Of a stretch of DNA of 64,000 nt, positions 8,235-16,710 are shown one piece after another. Under the pieces are notes generated by a model, which was not told the DNA's origin, did no database searches, and worked only from the letters and a program-made list of their open reading frames with translations. The translations under genes were made by a program, and so were the position numbers. The stretch is from FEN-1219 sp036563665 (lineage in GTDB: Bacteria; Pseudomonadota; Gammaproteobacteria; Steroidobacterales; Rariloculaceae). How positions within the stretch are numbered: the stretch's first letter is position 1; every line of letters begins with the position of its first letter. The stretch is from the NCBI GenBank assembly GCA_036563665.1, contig DATCLY010000093.1:172060-236059 (forward strand), read 5' to 3'.

Positions 8235-9262
8235 CAGCGGATGCTCACGTGCTGCCCGGGGTCGGGAACCACTTCGCCGATCGTCCAGGCCCGCTCCCCG
8301 AGCGTCTCGAGCCGCCGCACGGCGTCCGCCGCGTGCTCGGACGCCACGATCACGACCATGCCCACGCCGCAGTTGAAGGTGCGGTGCAGCTCCGCTCGCG
8401 GCACGCCCGCTCGGGCGAGCCAGCCGAACACGGCGGGCTCCTCCCAGCTGCGCGAGTCGAGCTCGACGCCCAGGCCCGCGGGCAGCACCCGGGGGATATT
8501 CTCGAGCAGGCCGCCGCCCGTGATGTGCGCCATGCCCTTCACCGGCGTGGTCTGCAGCAGGCCGAGCAGCGAGCGCACGTAGATGCGGGTGGGCGTGAGC
8601 AGGTGCTCGATCAGCGGCCGGCCGTCGAGGAGCTGATCGGTGCCCTTCGGGTCGCGCGCGAGCACGTGGCGGATCAGCGAGAAACCGTTCGAGTGCGGAC
8701 CGGAAGACGCGAGGCCGATCACCTTGTCGCCCGCCACGATGTCGCGCCCGTCGATGATCTTCGAGCGCTCCACGATCCCTACGCAGAACCCGGCGAGGTC
8801 GTACTCGTTCGGCGTGTGCATGCCCGGGTGCTCGGCCGTCTCGCCGCCGAGGAGCGCGGCGCCGGCGAGCTCGCAGCCGCGCGCGATGCTGGCGATCACG
8901 CGCTCGGCCACGTCCACGTCGAGCTTCGGCGTGACGAAGTAGTCGAGGAAGAACAGCGGCTCCGCGCCGCACACGACGACGTCGTTCGCGCACATCGCCA
9001 CGAGGTCTATACCTACGTCGTCGTGAGCGTCGTGGTCGATGGCGAGCTTGAGCTTCGTGCCGACGCCGTCCGTGCCCGCCACGAGCACGGGTTCCTGCAA
9101 GCCTCCGGGCACCCTGAACAGCCCGCCGAAGCCGCCGATGCCGCCCAGCACCTCCGGCCGCTGCGTGCGCTGCACCACGTGCTTGATGCGCTCGACGAGC
9201 GCGTCGCCCGCGTCGATGTCGACACCGGCGGCCTTGTACGTCAGATTGCCTTCGGACGTCAT
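8234..9262 (-). CDS. purM: Phosphoribosylformylglycinamidine cyclo-ligase
   Basis: A 342-residue AIR synthetase, the fifth step of purine synthesis. It begins MTSEGNLTYKAAGVDIDAGD, the standard PurM N-terminus, so this ATG is preferred over an upstream in-frame codon. GTDGVGTKLKLA, GGETAEHPGM and the late GGGLLENIPRVLP segment mark the ATP and FGAM sites of the PurM/PurL superfamily. It is first gene of purM-purN-DUF3108-dcd and divergent from the DUF2066 operon. Confidence 0.98.
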   Translation of the reverse strand: MTSEGNLTYKAAGVDIDAGDALVERIKHVVQRTQRPEVLGGIGGFGGLFRVPGGLQEPVLVAGTDGVGTKLKLAIDHDAHDDVGIDLVAMCANDVVVCGAEPLFFLDYFVTPKLDVDVAERVIASIARGCELAGAALLGGETAEHPGMHTPNEYDLAGFCVGIVERSKIIDGRDIVAGDKVIGLASSGPHSNGFSLIRHVLARDPKGTDQLLDGRPLIEHLLTPTRIYVRSLLGLLQTTPVKGMAHITGGGLLENIPRVLPAGLGVELDSRSWEEPAVFGWLARAGVPRAELHRTFNCGVGMVVIVASEHAADAVRRLETLGERAWTIGEVVPDPGQHVSIR

Positions 9263-9297
9263 GCGAGGGACTCGGGCGGGGGCGGGACCGCGGCCGC

Positions 9298-9303
9298 TAT
9301 AAT
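9298..9303 (+). promoter_or_regulatory. TATAAT -10 element upstream of the DUF2066 operon
   Basis: A perfect TATAAT lies 31 nt before the ATG in the purM/DUF2066 divergent gap. The predicted leader is about 24 nt. There is no good -35 match at 16-18 nt spacing. Confidence 0.6.
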
Positions 9304-9333
9304 AAGCGACCTCGAACCGCCGTACACATCGCA

Positions 9334-10416
9334 ATGCAACGCATCGCTGCCGTCATCGTAACGCTGCGCGTCTGCGCGGCGGCTCTGCTCGTGGCGGTCG
9401 CGCTCGTTGCGGTGCCGGATACGTACGCGGCCACCTTCACCGACCTCTACCGCATCACCGTCGACCCCGTCCAGGGGGCGGCGGATCCGCGGCGCGAGAA
9501 CATTCGCGCCGCGATGAGCCGGCTGCTCACGCGGGTGACGGGCAGGCGCGACGCGGGCTTCGACCCGGACCTCGCGTCGCTGATGGAAAACGCGGACGAT
9601 TTCGTCAATCAGTACGGACAGGACCGGCAGGGCCGCATCCGCGTGGACTTCAACGCGGGCCGATTGAGCCAGGCGCTCGCCGCCCTGAATCGCCCGGTGT
9701 GGGGGCCGGAGCGGCCGCTCACGCTGCTCTGGGTGGCGTTCGACAACGGCCTGGGCGAGCGCGCCCTGCTGGGCGCGGGCGACCCGGCCGGCGCCGGCCT
9801 TTCCCGGGAGATGACGGCGCTCTTGACGAGCGCCCGGGACGAGCTCATACGCGTCGCCGACGAGCGCGGGCTGCCGATCGCGTTCCCGCTGCTCGACGTG
9901 CAGGACCTGGCCGCCGTCGGCTTCGCGGACGTATGGGGCGGCTTCGAGGAGCCGGTGCGGGCCGCCTCGGAGCGCTACGCGCCGGACGCCATCCTGATCG
10001 GCCGCGTGCGCGCCGACGATTTCGGCACCGACGTGCAGTGGCTGCTGCTCGCCGCGGGCGAGCGGCGGCTGCTCGCCGGGAGCTCCGTCCCCGAGGGGCT
10101 CGACTGGGCCGCCGACCTGTACGCGTCGCAGTACGCCGTGCTCGGTGAGGGCGGCACCACGCGCGTCACGGTGCTCGACGTGGCGTCGTTCGCGGACTAC
10201 GGCCGCGTGATGAGCTACCTCGAGTCGTTGAGCGTGCTGCAGAGCGTGGACGTGGAGGCGCTCGACGGCGGCGTGTTGAGCCTGCGCGTGACCGCGCGCG
10301 GCGACGCGAGCGTGCTCGAGCGCGTGCTCGGTCTCGGCGGCGTGCTGCGGCGCGCGGAGCGGCCCGGACCGCCGGGCACGCTGCTCTTCGAGGTAGAGCG
10401 CGGGACGCCGCAATGA
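9334..10416 (+). CDS. DUF2066 family exported protein
   Basis: A 360-residue protein with a long hydrophobic signal sequence ending near TYA-ATFTDLYRITV. The DUF2066 pattern is visible: an N-terminal VPV-like segment (YRITVDPVQGAADPRRENI), the block ALNRPVWGPERPLTLLWVAFDN, and an AILIGRV segment. The role is unknown. It is commonly found beside purM and hda in gammaproteobacteria, and that context is kept here. It overlaps the next gene by 4 nt. Confidence 0.88.
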   Translation: MQRIAAVIVTLRVCAAALLVAVALVAVPDTYAATFTDLYRITVDPVQGAADPRRENIRAAMSRLLTRVTGRRDAGFDPDLASLMENADDFVNQYGQDRQGRIRVDFNAGRLSQALAALNRPVWGPERPLTLLWVAFDNGLGERALLGAGDPAGAGLSREMTALLTSARDELIRVADERGLPIAFPLLDVQDLAAVGFADVWGGFEEPVRAASERYAPDAILIGRVRADDFGTDVQWLLLAAGERRLLAGSSVPEGLDWAADLYASQYAVLGEGGTTRVTVLDVASFADYGRVMSYLESLSVLQSVDVEALDGGVLSLRVTARGDASVLERVLGLGGVLRRAERPGPPGTLLFEVERGTPQ

Positions 10417-10976
10417 CTTGGCGGTGGTTGCCGAACGCCATCTGCGTCGTTCGGTTGCTGCTCGTCGTGCCGGTCGTGGTGCTGCTTCTCAAGGAGCGTT
10501 ACGCCCCGGCGCTCGTGCTGTTCATGATCGCGGGCGCCTCGGACGCGATCGACGGCTTTCTCGCGAAGCGCTTCGCCTGGCAGTCGCGGCTCGGCAGCCT
10601 GCTCGATCCCGCCGCCGACAAGCTGCTCGTCGTGAGCGTGTTCGTGTCGCTCGCGTACCTTGGCTTGATTCCGCCCGCGCTCGCCGCCGTGGTGGTGGCG
10701 CGGGACGCGGTCATCGTGCTCGGCGCGCTCACTTATCAGCTCGTGATCGAGCCGGTGGTGGGGCAGCCCACCGCCGTGAGCAAGCTCAATACCGCGTGTC
10801 AGCTCGCGTTCGTGGTGTTCACGCTGGTCCACGAGATCACCGGGGGTTGGCCGGCGCGCATCTCGCTGCTCGTGCTCGGCGCGGCCGTCGTGTTCACGAG
10901 CATCACGAGCGGCCTCGGCTACGTCGTGGGGTGGGGCAAGCGGGCCTGGCGCATCAAGCACCAGGCGGCGGCGTGA
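10413..10976 (+). CDS. CDP-alcohol phosphatidyltransferase family protein
   Basis: A 187-residue integral membrane protein with about five hydrophobic segments. The CDP-alcohol phosphotransferase motif is at residues 44-69: the spacing D..DG..A.........G...D...D is intact (SDAIDGFLAKRF, then LGSLLDPAADK), with Lys where Arg usually follows the Ala. Such enzymes make phospholipid head groups such as phosphatidylglycerophosphate. With pssA elsewhere in the window, this one may be PgsA-like or cardiolipin-synthase-like; the sequence does not decide. It overlaps both neighbours by 4 nt, so it is in one operon with DUF2066 and hda. Confidence 0.9.
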   Translation: MTWRWLPNAICVVRLLLVVPVVVLLLKERYAPALVLFMIAGASDAIDGFLAKRFAWQSRLGSLLDPAADKLLVVSVFVSLAYLGLIPPALAAVVVARDAVIVLGALTYQLVIEPVVGQPTAVSKLNTACQLAFVVFTLVHEITGGWPARISLLVLGAAVVFTSITSGLGYVVGWGKRAWRIKHQAAA

Positions 10977-11668
10977 CCCAGCTCGCCCTCGCGCTCAGGC
11001 TCGACGGCGCGGCGCGCTTCGAGACCTTCGTGGCCGGGGCGAACCGCGCGGCGGTGCTGCACGTGGGCAGCACGGCGACCGAAGGGCGCGGCGATCTGCT
11101 GTGGCTCTGGGGTCGAACGGGGTGCGGCAAGAGCCACCTGCTGCAGGCGGCCTGCCGCGCGGCGGACGGCCACGGCCGCCGCGCGATGTACGTGCCGCTG
11201 CGCGGCCCGGACGTCGCCGCGGCGCTGCTCTCCGAGCCCGGCGGGCTCGACCTCGTGGCGCTCGATGACGTCCACCGGGTGGCGGGTGATGCGGCCTGGG
11301 AGCATGCGCTGTTCGCGCTGCTCGAGGCGCGCGTCGCCGGCGGGCCGAGCGTGGTCATGGCGGCGGGCGAGGCGCCCGCGGCCGTGCCGTTCGCGTTGCC
11401 CGATCTGCGCTCGCGGGCGGCGGCGGCCGCCGTGTATCGGCTCGAGCCGCTGCGCGACGAGGAGCGGCTGGCCGCGCTCGTCGAGCACGCCCGCGTGCGC
11501 GGCATCGAGCTCGATCCGCCGGTGGCCGAGTACCTGCTGCGCCGCGTGTCGCGCGACATGCCGGAGCTCACGCGCTGGCTCGAGCGGCTGGACCGCGCGT
11601 CGCTCGAGGCGCAGCGGCGCCTCACGATCCCGTTCGTTCGCTCGCTCCTCGGGGAAGAGCGGGGCTGA
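10973..11668 (+). CDS. hda: DnaA regulatory inactivator Hda
   Basis: A 231-residue DnaA-like AAA+ protein without the DnaA DNA-binding domain, the size expected for Hda. Hda with the beta clamp stimulates hydrolysis of DnaA-ATP to prevent re-initiation. It opens TQLALALRLDG; the QLALAL stretch is the clamp-binding motif. Walker A is GRTGCGKSHLLQA and Walker B LVALDDVHR; sensor and arginine-finger regions follow (LPDLRSRAAAAAVYRL). The GTG start overlaps the preceding stop by 4 nt (GTGA). Confidence 0.93.
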   Translation: MTQLALALRLDGAARFETFVAGANRAAVLHVGSTATEGRGDLLWLWGRTGCGKSHLLQAACRAADGHGRRAMYVPLRGPDVAAALLSEPGGLDLVALDDVHRVAGDAAWEHALFALLEARVAGGPSVVMAAGEAPAAVPFALPDLRSRAAAAAVYRLEPLRDEERLAALVEHARVRGIELDPPVAEYLLRRVSRDMPELTRWLERLDRASLEAQRRLTIPFVRSLLGEERG

Positions 11669-12262
11669 TCAGCCGGCGAGCTTCGCGGCGATGCGGGCGA
11701 CGCGCTCACCGAGCGCCTGCGCGAGCTCGTTCTCGTGAGCGGAGAGGCCGCTGCCGCGGGCGGACGCCACGTGCGTCGCGCCGTAGGGCGAGCCGCCCGT
11801 CCGCGTCTCGAACAGCGCCGCTTCGGTGTACGGGATGCCCACGAGCAGCATGCCGTGGTGCAGCAACGGCAGCATCATCGCGAGCAGCGTGCTTTCCTGG
11901 CCGCCGTGCTGGGAGGTGCTCGTGGTGAGCACGCCGGCCGGCTTGCCGGCGAGCCGACCCGCGAGCCACAGCTCGCTGGTCGCGTCGAGAAAGTGCTTGA
12001 GCGGCGCGGCCATCGTCCCGAACCGAGTGGGGCTGCCGAGCAGCAGGCCGTCGCACTCGACGAGGTCGTCGAGCGACGCGTAGGGCGGGCCTTCGGTCGG
12101 CAGCGGCGGGGCGACGGCCTCCGAGACGGGCGAGACGGCCGGCACGGTGCGGATGCGGGCCACGCCGCCCGCGCGCTCGACGCCGCGGGCGGCGCACCGG
12201 GCGAGCTCCGCCGTGCGTCCGGTCCTCGAGTAATAGAGGACCAGGATCGTGGGATTGCTCAC
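11669..12262 (-). CDS. wrbA: WrbA-type NAD(P)H:quinone oxidoreductase
   Basis: A 197-residue flavodoxin-like protein. The FMN phosphate loop YYSRTGRTAELA is near residue 10. GSPTRFGTMAAPLKHFLDAT and TSTSQHGGQESTLLAMMLPLLHHGM are typical WrbA blocks. The family performs two-electron quinone reduction, protecting against redox cycling. The GTG start overlaps the arsC-like stop by 4 nt (GTGA), so the two form an operon; the same arsC-wrbA pair lies near hda in pseudomonads. Confidence 0.94.
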   Translation of the reverse strand: MSNPTILVLYYSRTGRTAELARCAARGVERAGGVARIRTVPAVSPVSEAVAPPLPTEGPPYASLDDLVECDGLLLGSPTRFGTMAAPLKHFLDATSELWLAGRLAGKPAGVLTTSTSQHGGQESTLLAMMLPLLHHGMLLVGIPYTEAALFETRTGGSPYGATHVASARGSGLSAHENELAQALGERVARIAAKLAG

Positions 12263-12606
12263 TCGAAGAGTTCCAGAACGTTCTCCGGCGGTCGGCCGAT
12301 GCGCGCGCGCGACCCCACCTCCACGATCGGCCGCTGCAGCAGCTTCGGTTGCGCGACGATGAGGTCGAGCAGCTCGTCGTCGGTGGCGTCCGCTTTCACC
12401 TTGGCCGCCGCGTACTCCGGCTCGTTGGTGCGGATGATGTCGCGCGCCTCGAGCCCGAGCTTGCGGAGCAGCGTCTTGAGCGTGGCCTTGGTGGGCGGCG
12501 TCTTCAGGTACTCGACGATCTCGAGCTCCACGCCGCGCTCTTTGAGCAGCTCGAGCGTCTGGCGCGACTTCGAGCAACGCGGGTTATGGTAGATTCTAGC
12601 TTCCAC
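12259..12606 (-). CDS. arsC: Arsenate reductase (glutaredoxin) family protein
   Basis: A 115-residue ArsC/Spx-family protein with a thioredoxin fold. The catalytic Cys lies in IYHNPRCSKSRQTLELL near residue 12. The conserved Arg-rich C-terminal region IVAQPKLLQRPIVEVGSRARIGRPPENVL contains the arginines that bind oxyanion. The GTG start is fixed by an AAGGAG Shine-Dalgarno six nt upstream. No arsR or arsB is nearby, so a housekeeping ArsC/YffB-like role is possible instead of arsenic resistance. Confidence 0.9.
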   Translation of the reverse strand: MEARIYHNPRCSKSRQTLELLKERGVELEIVEYLKTPPTKATLKTLLRKLGLEARDIIRTNEPEYAAAKVKADATDDELLDLIVAQPKLLQRPIVEVGSRARIGRPPENVLELFE

Positions 12607-12721
12607 TCGTAGCTCCTTGATAAAAAAGGATAGCCGAGAGCCGACGCCGCGCTCGTCGCGTGGCTCGAGCGGCAGTGTAGGAGGGGTCGCGAGCGCGCCG
12701 CAACGCCGCCGGGACCGCGGC

Positions 12722-12751
12722 TTGACGCTCCGTCGGCTCGCTTGCAATGAT
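12722..12751 (+). promoter_or_regulatory. Candidate sigma70 promoter for the DUF4398 gene
   Basis: TTGACG at 12722-12727 and AATGAT at 12746-12751 are separated by 18 nt. Both elements match consensus at four or more of six positions. The gene start is about 60 nt downstream. Confidence 0.45.
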
Positions 12752-12810
12752 TCGACCCACCCGGGGGTCGAGATACAACAGAATAAAACGTGTTCGCAGT
12801 AGGAGCGTCG

Positions 12811-13104
12811 GTGCGTCTCCTGATGATCGCGGCGGCGGTCCTGGCGCTCGTGGCGTGTGCCACGTCCCCGCCCGTGCAGGAGATGAGCGACGCCCGTCAA
12901 GCCATCGCCGCCGCCGAGCAAGCCAACGCCGAGACGCTCGCGCCGGAGCCGCTCCGGGACGCGCGCCGTCTGCTCGAGCAGGCCGAGCGGCAGCTGCGCG
13001 AGGAGGCGTACGGCCCCGCGCGCGCCAACGCGGTGCGCGCCAAGAACCGCGCCGTGCAGGCGCTCGAATCCAGCCAAGCCGCGAGCGGGCCGCCGGGAAA
13101 TTGA
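12811..13104 (+). CDS. DUF4398 family lipoprotein
   Basis: A 97-residue lipoprotein. The signal peptide ends in LALVAC, so Cys is lipidated near residue 17. The mature part is a charged amphipathic helix (MSDARQAIAAAEQA, LRDARRLLEQAERQLREE) typical of DUF4398 proteins, which are short helical outer-membrane lipoproteins of unknown role. The GTG at 12811 is chosen over the GTG at 12790 because AGGAG lies five nt before it. It is followed with a 4-nt overlap by acylphosphatase. Confidence 0.82.
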   Translation: MRLLMIAAAVLALVACATSPPVQEMSDARQAIAAAEQANAETLAPEPLRDARRLLEQAERQLREEAYGPARANAVRAKNRAVQALESSQAASGPPGN

Positions 13105-13391
13105 GCGAGCAAGCCGGGTCCGATCGTCGCGCCGTCCGCTACGTGGTGGCCGGCCGCGTCCAAGGCGTCTACTACCGCGCCTCCACGGCGCGTCGCGCGC
13201 AGGAGCTCGGCGTGCACGGCTGGGCGCGCAATCTCCCGGACGGCACCGTCGAGGTCGTGGCCGCCGCCGACGCCGACACGCTGTCCGCGCTCGCCGAGTG
13301 GCTGTGGGAAGGCCCGCCCGCCGCGCGGGTCGAGAGCGTCACGCTCGAGGAGTGGACCGACGCCGTCCCCGACGGCTTCCACATCCGCTGA
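13101..13391 (+). CDS. acyP: Acylphosphatase
   Basis: A 96-residue acylphosphatase, which hydrolyses carboxyl-phosphate bonds. The signature VAGRVQGVYYRASTARRAQE holds the catalytic Arg, and GWARNLPDGTVEVVA the catalytic Asn. The start is inferred as TTG overlapping the DUF4398 stop (TTGA); no ATG or GTG is available upstream of the conserved core in this frame. A REP cluster follows immediately. Confidence 0.92.
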   Translation: MSEQAGSDRRAVRYVVAGRVQGVYYRASTARRAQELGVHGWARNLPDGTVEVVAAADADTLSALAEWLWEGPPAARVESVTLEEWTDAVPDGFHIR

Positions 13392-13396
13392 CGGAA

Positions 13397-13520
13397 GATC
13401 GCGGCTGGAAAGCCGCTCCACAGGCTTCGTTCATCGGCCAGGTGCAATCGCCAGGTGGGAGCGCCTTTCCAGGCGCGACCGTTCGTTCGGCGAGGTCGAA
13501 ATCGCGGCTGGAGAACCCTT
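13397..13520. repeat. REP-type repeat cluster between acyP and the lytic transglycosylase
   Basis: Three related units are visible: GATCGCGGCTGGAAAGCCGC at 13397, a diverged inverse GTGGGAGCGCCTTTCCAGGC at 13455, and a partial AATCGCGGCTGGAGAAC near 13499. CAGGCTTCGTTC follows the first unit, the same flank seen beside the copy at 6.2 kb. It sits between convergent gene ends. Confidence 0.8.
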
Positions 13521-13521
13521 C

Positions 13522-14112
13522 CTAGAGGCGGTACCACTTGGTGCGCAGGCGATCCATGACGCGATCGGCGTACCACCGCTGGCCGACGCTGCCGTTGTAG
13601 CGGGCGAGGCCCTTCACGAGATCGCCTTTCTCCATGTCCAGGTAGTACTTCAGGATCTGGCACCCGAGCAGGATGTTGAACTGGATGTCGAAGAGCTTGT
13701 TCTTGTCCGTGTAGCCGAGCTCCGTCACCCAGAACGGCATCACCTGCATGAGCCCGAGCGCGCTCGCCGACGAGATGGCGAAGCGGTCGAAGTTGCTCTC
13801 CACGTCGATGACGGCGAGCACGAGCTCGGGCGCGAGCCCGGCGCGGGTCGCCTGACGATGCACGGTGGTGAGGATTTTCAGCCGCTCCTCGGGGTCCGGC
13901 ACCTGCCGCTGCAGACGTCGCGACATGTCCGTGAGCCAGACCTCCGCGTCGAAGCGGTCCGCGAAGCTGTCCGCTTCCGCGATGACCTCGAGCAGGATCT
14001 CGCGCAGCCGCGGGTCCGGCCCGCTGCGGGCGTCGCCGGGCACGCTCTCCGCCGCGGCACCGCCGGCGGCGAGCACGCAGAGCAGCGCGGCGCGGGAGAG
14101 CGCGGTGCTCAT
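13522..14112 (-). CDS. Lytic transglycosylase domain protein (SLT family)
   Basis: A 196-residue exported protein with a signal peptide (MSTALSRAALLCVLAAGGAAA). The SLT/GEWL fold motif is LVLAVIDVESNFDRFAISSA followed by SALGLMQVMPF, with the catalytic Glu in DVESNF; a late YNGS motif is also present. It cleaves the MurNAc-GlcNAc bond of peptidoglycan. The start overlaps the proS stop by 4 nt, so it is translated with proS. Confidence 0.92.
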   Translation of the reverse strand: MSTALSRAALLCVLAAGGAAAESVPGDARSGPDPRLREILLEVIAEADSFADRFDAEVWLTDMSRRLQRQVPDPEERLKILTTVHRQATRAGLAPELVLAVIDVESNFDRFAISSASALGLMQVMPFWVTELGYTDKNKLFDIQFNILLGCQILKYYLDMEKGDLVKGLARYNGSVGQRWYADRVMDRLRTKWYRL

Positions 14113-15818
14113 AGGCGGCGTCTGGCGGCCAGCAGGTCGGCCGCTTCCGCGAGCGGCAGCTGCTCGGGCTCCGTCGCGCGCCGGGCCTTGTACTCCACCT
14201 GGCCCTGCTCGAGCCCGCGCTCGCCCACGACCAGGCGGTGGGGGATGCCGATCAGGTCGGCGTCGGCGAACTTGAAGCCCGGCCGCTGCGGGCGGTCGTC
14301 CACGAGCACGTCGAAGCCGCGCTCGCCGAGGCGGGCATACAGCGCGTCGGTGGCTTCCCGGACGCGGTCGGATTTCTCGTAGTTCAGCGGAATCACGATG
14401 ACGTCGAAGGGCGCGATGGGCTCCGGCCAGATGATTCCGCGCTCATCATGATTCTGCTCGATGGCCGCGGCCACGACGCGGGTCACACCGATGCCGTAGC
14501 AGCCCATGTGCATGAGCCGGGGCTGCCCGTTGGCGTCGAGCACCGTGGCGTTCATGGCGGCGCTGTACTTCGTGCCGAGCTGGAAGATGTGGCCCACCTC
14601 GATGCCGCGCGCGATCGAGAGCGGCCCGCCGCCGCCGGGGCTCGGGTCGCCGGCCACGGCGTTGCGCAGGTCCGCCACCGTGGGCAGCGGCACGTCGCGT
14701 TCCCAGTTCGCGCCGCGGTAGTGATGGTCCGCGCGGTTGGCGCCGCAGGCGAAGTCCGCGAGCACCGCGGCGGACTGATCGACGTACGCCGGCAGGCCGA
14801 GGCCGATCGGTCCGATGTAGCCCGGCACGCAGCCGGTGGCCGCTTCCACCTCCGCGGCGCGCAGCATCCGCAGGGGCCGCGCCACGCCCGGGAGGCGCTG
14901 CGCCTTGACGGCGTTGAGCTCGTGATCGCCGCGCAGGAAGAGCGCCACGGCGGGCGAGTCCGTGCCCGCGACGAGCAGCGTCTTGAGGCAGCGCTCGGGC
15001 GGCAGCCCGAGAAAGGCGCTCACGGCCTCGATGGATCCCGCCCCGGGGGTGGCGACGAGCTCGAGGCTCTCGCGCGGCGCCGGCCGCGGCTCGGCGGGCG
15101 GCGGCAGGTCCACCACTTCCACGTTGGCGGCGAAGCCGTCCGCGTCGCAGTAGGCGATCACGTCCTCGCCGGACGCGGCGAGCACCTGGAACTCCTCGGA
15201 GCGGCTGCCGCCGATCGCGCCGGGATCGGCCTGCACGATGCGGAACTCGAGATGCATGCGGGAGAAGATCCGCTCGTACGCGGCGCGCATGGCGCGGAAC
15301 CCCTCGAGCAGGGACGCCTCGTCCAGATGGAACGAGTAGGCGTCCTTCATCGTGAACTCGCGCGCGCGCATGACGCCGAACCGCGGGCGGATCTCGTCGC
15401 GGAACTTCGTCTGGATCTGGTAGTAGTTGACGGGCAGCTGGCGGTAGCTCTTGAGCTCGTTGCGCGCGATGTCGGTGATGACCTCCTCGTGCGTGGGGCC
15501 CAGGCAGAACTCGCGCTCGTGACGGTCCTTGAACCGCAGGAGCTCCGGGCCGTACTCGCCCCAGCGCCCGGATTCCTGCCAGAGCTCCGCGGGCTGCACG
15601 CCGGGCATGAGCACCTCGAGCGCGCCGGCGCGATCCATCTCCTCGCGGATGATCTTCTCCACCTTGTGCAGCACGCGCATGCCGAGCGGCAGCCAGGTGT
15701 AGAGCCCGGACGCGAGGCGGCGGATCAGGCCCGCCCGCAGCATGAGCTTGTGGCTCACCACCTCCGCATCGGCGGGCGCGTCCTTGAAGGTGTTCAGCGG
15801 CAGACGGCTCAGGTACAT
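14109..15818 (-). CDS. proS: Prolyl-tRNA synthetase (bacterial type with editing domain)
   Basis: A 569-residue class II synthetase. Class II motif 2 lies in TKFRDEIRPRFGVMRAREFT and is followed by MKDAYSFH. A YbaK-like editing domain (about residues 230-385) is inserted before GIEVGHIFQLGTKYSAAM, and the anticodon-binding domain (APFDVIVIPLN to the end) follows. Length matches E. coli ProS at 572. It begins MYLSRLPLNTFKDAPADAE, a standard N-terminus. A TACAAT -10 lies about 34 nt upstream. Confidence 0.98.
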   Translation of the reverse strand: MYLSRLPLNTFKDAPADAEVVSHKLMLRAGLIRRLASGLYTWLPLGMRVLHKVEKIIREEMDRAGALEVLMPGVQPAELWQESGRWGEYGPELLRFKDRHEREFCLGPTHEEVITDIARNELKSYRQLPVNYYQIQTKFRDEIRPRFGVMRAREFTMKDAYSFHLDEASLLEGFRAMRAAYERIFSRMHLEFRIVQADPGAIGGSRSEEFQVLAASGEDVIAYCDADGFAANVEVVDLPPPAEPRPAPRESLELVATPGAGSIEAVSAFLGLPPERCLKTLLVAGTDSPAVALFLRGDHELNAVKAQRLPGVARPLRMLRAAEVEAATGCVPGYIGPIGLGLPAYVDQSAAVLADFACGANRADHHYRGANWERDVPLPTVADLRNAVAGDPSPGGGGPLSIARGIEVGHIFQLGTKYSAAMNATVLDANGQPRLMHMGCYGIGVTRVVAAAIEQNHDERGIIWPEPIAPFDVIVIPLNYEKSDRVREATDALYARLGERGFDVLVDDRPQRPGFKFADADLIGIPHRLVVGERGLEQGQVEYKARRATEPEQLPLAEAADLLAARRRL

Positions 15819-15851
15819 GGAGTATGCTCGCGGCTCGCTGCGAGGGGCGGA

Positions 15852-15857
15852 ATTGTA
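15852..15857 (-). promoter_or_regulatory. Candidate -10 (TACAAT) for proS
   Basis: On the minus strand TACAAT lies 33 nt upstream of the proS ATG in the gap shared with divergent pssA. No convincing -35 accompanies it. Confidence 0.4.
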
Positions 15858-15945
15858 GCGGCCGCTCCCGCGTCGCGGCTATGGGCCGTTGCGCGATGCA
15901 GGCGATTGCCGCAGCATGGCTCCACCTCTTGGAACCGGTCTCGAT

Positions 15946-16710
15946 ATGGAAGCCCAGGACGTCTCGTCGCGGCGCAAGGGGATCTATCTCTTGCCCAACC
16001 TGCTCACCACGGGCGGGTTGTTCGCGGGCTTCTATTCCATCGTGGCGGCCATCGACGGCAACTTCCACGCCGCGGCGTGGGCGATCTACGTGGCGATGTT
16101 CCTCGACGGGCTCGACGGCCGCGTGGCGCGCCTCACGAGCACTGCGAGCGAGTTCGGCAAGGAGTACGACAGCCTCGCGGACATGGTGTCGTTCGGCATC
16201 GCGCCCGCCATCGTCACGTATCAGTGGGGCGTGGAGCGGCTGTCGGAGTACGGCGCGGTCTGGGGGCGGCTCGGGTGGCTCGCCGCGTTCTTGTACGCCG
16301 CGGCGGCCGCGTTCAGGCTCGCCCGCTTCAACACCAACGTCGTGGACCGCCGCTTCTTCCAGGGCCTCGCGAGCCCGGCGGCGGCGGCGGGCGTGGCCGC
16401 CATGGTGTGGCTCAGCACCGAGTACGGCATCGACGGGCTCATCGCGCTCGTGGCCGGCATCACCATCACCGCGCTCGCGGCGCTGCTCATGATGTCGCGG
16501 TTCGCGTATCTGAGCTTCAAGGACGTGAGCGCGAGCCGGCGCGTGCGGTTCGCGCACCTGCTGCTGATTCCGCTCGCGATCATCGCCATCGCCATCGAGC
16601 CGCCGCTGACCGTGTTCACGCTGTTCGTGATCTACGCAGCGTCGGGCCCCGCCATGTGGCTCTGGCGGCGGCGCAAGTACGGCCAGGCCCCGGAGCCCGC
16701 GCAGCAATGA
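15946..16710 (+). CDS. pssA: CDP-diacylglycerol--serine O-phosphatidyltransferase
   Basis: A 254-residue membrane enzyme making phosphatidylserine, the precursor of phosphatidylethanolamine. It has about eight hydrophobic segments. The CDP-alcohol motif D..DG..AR........G...D...D is visible as LDGLDGRVARL plus EFGKEYDSLADM near residues 55-80, and the N-terminal GIYLLPNLLTTGGLFAGFY is typical of type II PssA. The ATG at 15946 is chosen nearest the conserved start; in-frame alternatives lie at 15916 and 15889. It overlaps the UDG gene by 4 nt. Confidence 0.95.
   Translation: MEAQDVSSRRKGIYLLPNLLTTGGLFAGFYSIVAAIDGNFHAAAWAIYVAMFLDGLDGRVARLTSTASEFGKEYDSLADMVSFGIAPAIVTYQWGVERLSEYGAVWGRLGWLAAFLYAAAAAFRLARFNTNVVDRRFFQGLASPAAAAGVAAMVWLSTEYGIDGLIALVAGITITALAALLMMSRFAYLSFKDVSASRRVRFAHLLLIPLAIIAIAIEPPLTVFTLFVIYAASGPAMWLWRRRKYGQAPEPAQQ

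Noticed and set aside
12259..12606. Arsenic resistance operon
   Set aside because: Only an ArsC-like gene is present; no arsR, arsB or acr3 is nearby, and the arsC-wrbA pair beside hda is a common housekeeping arrangement.
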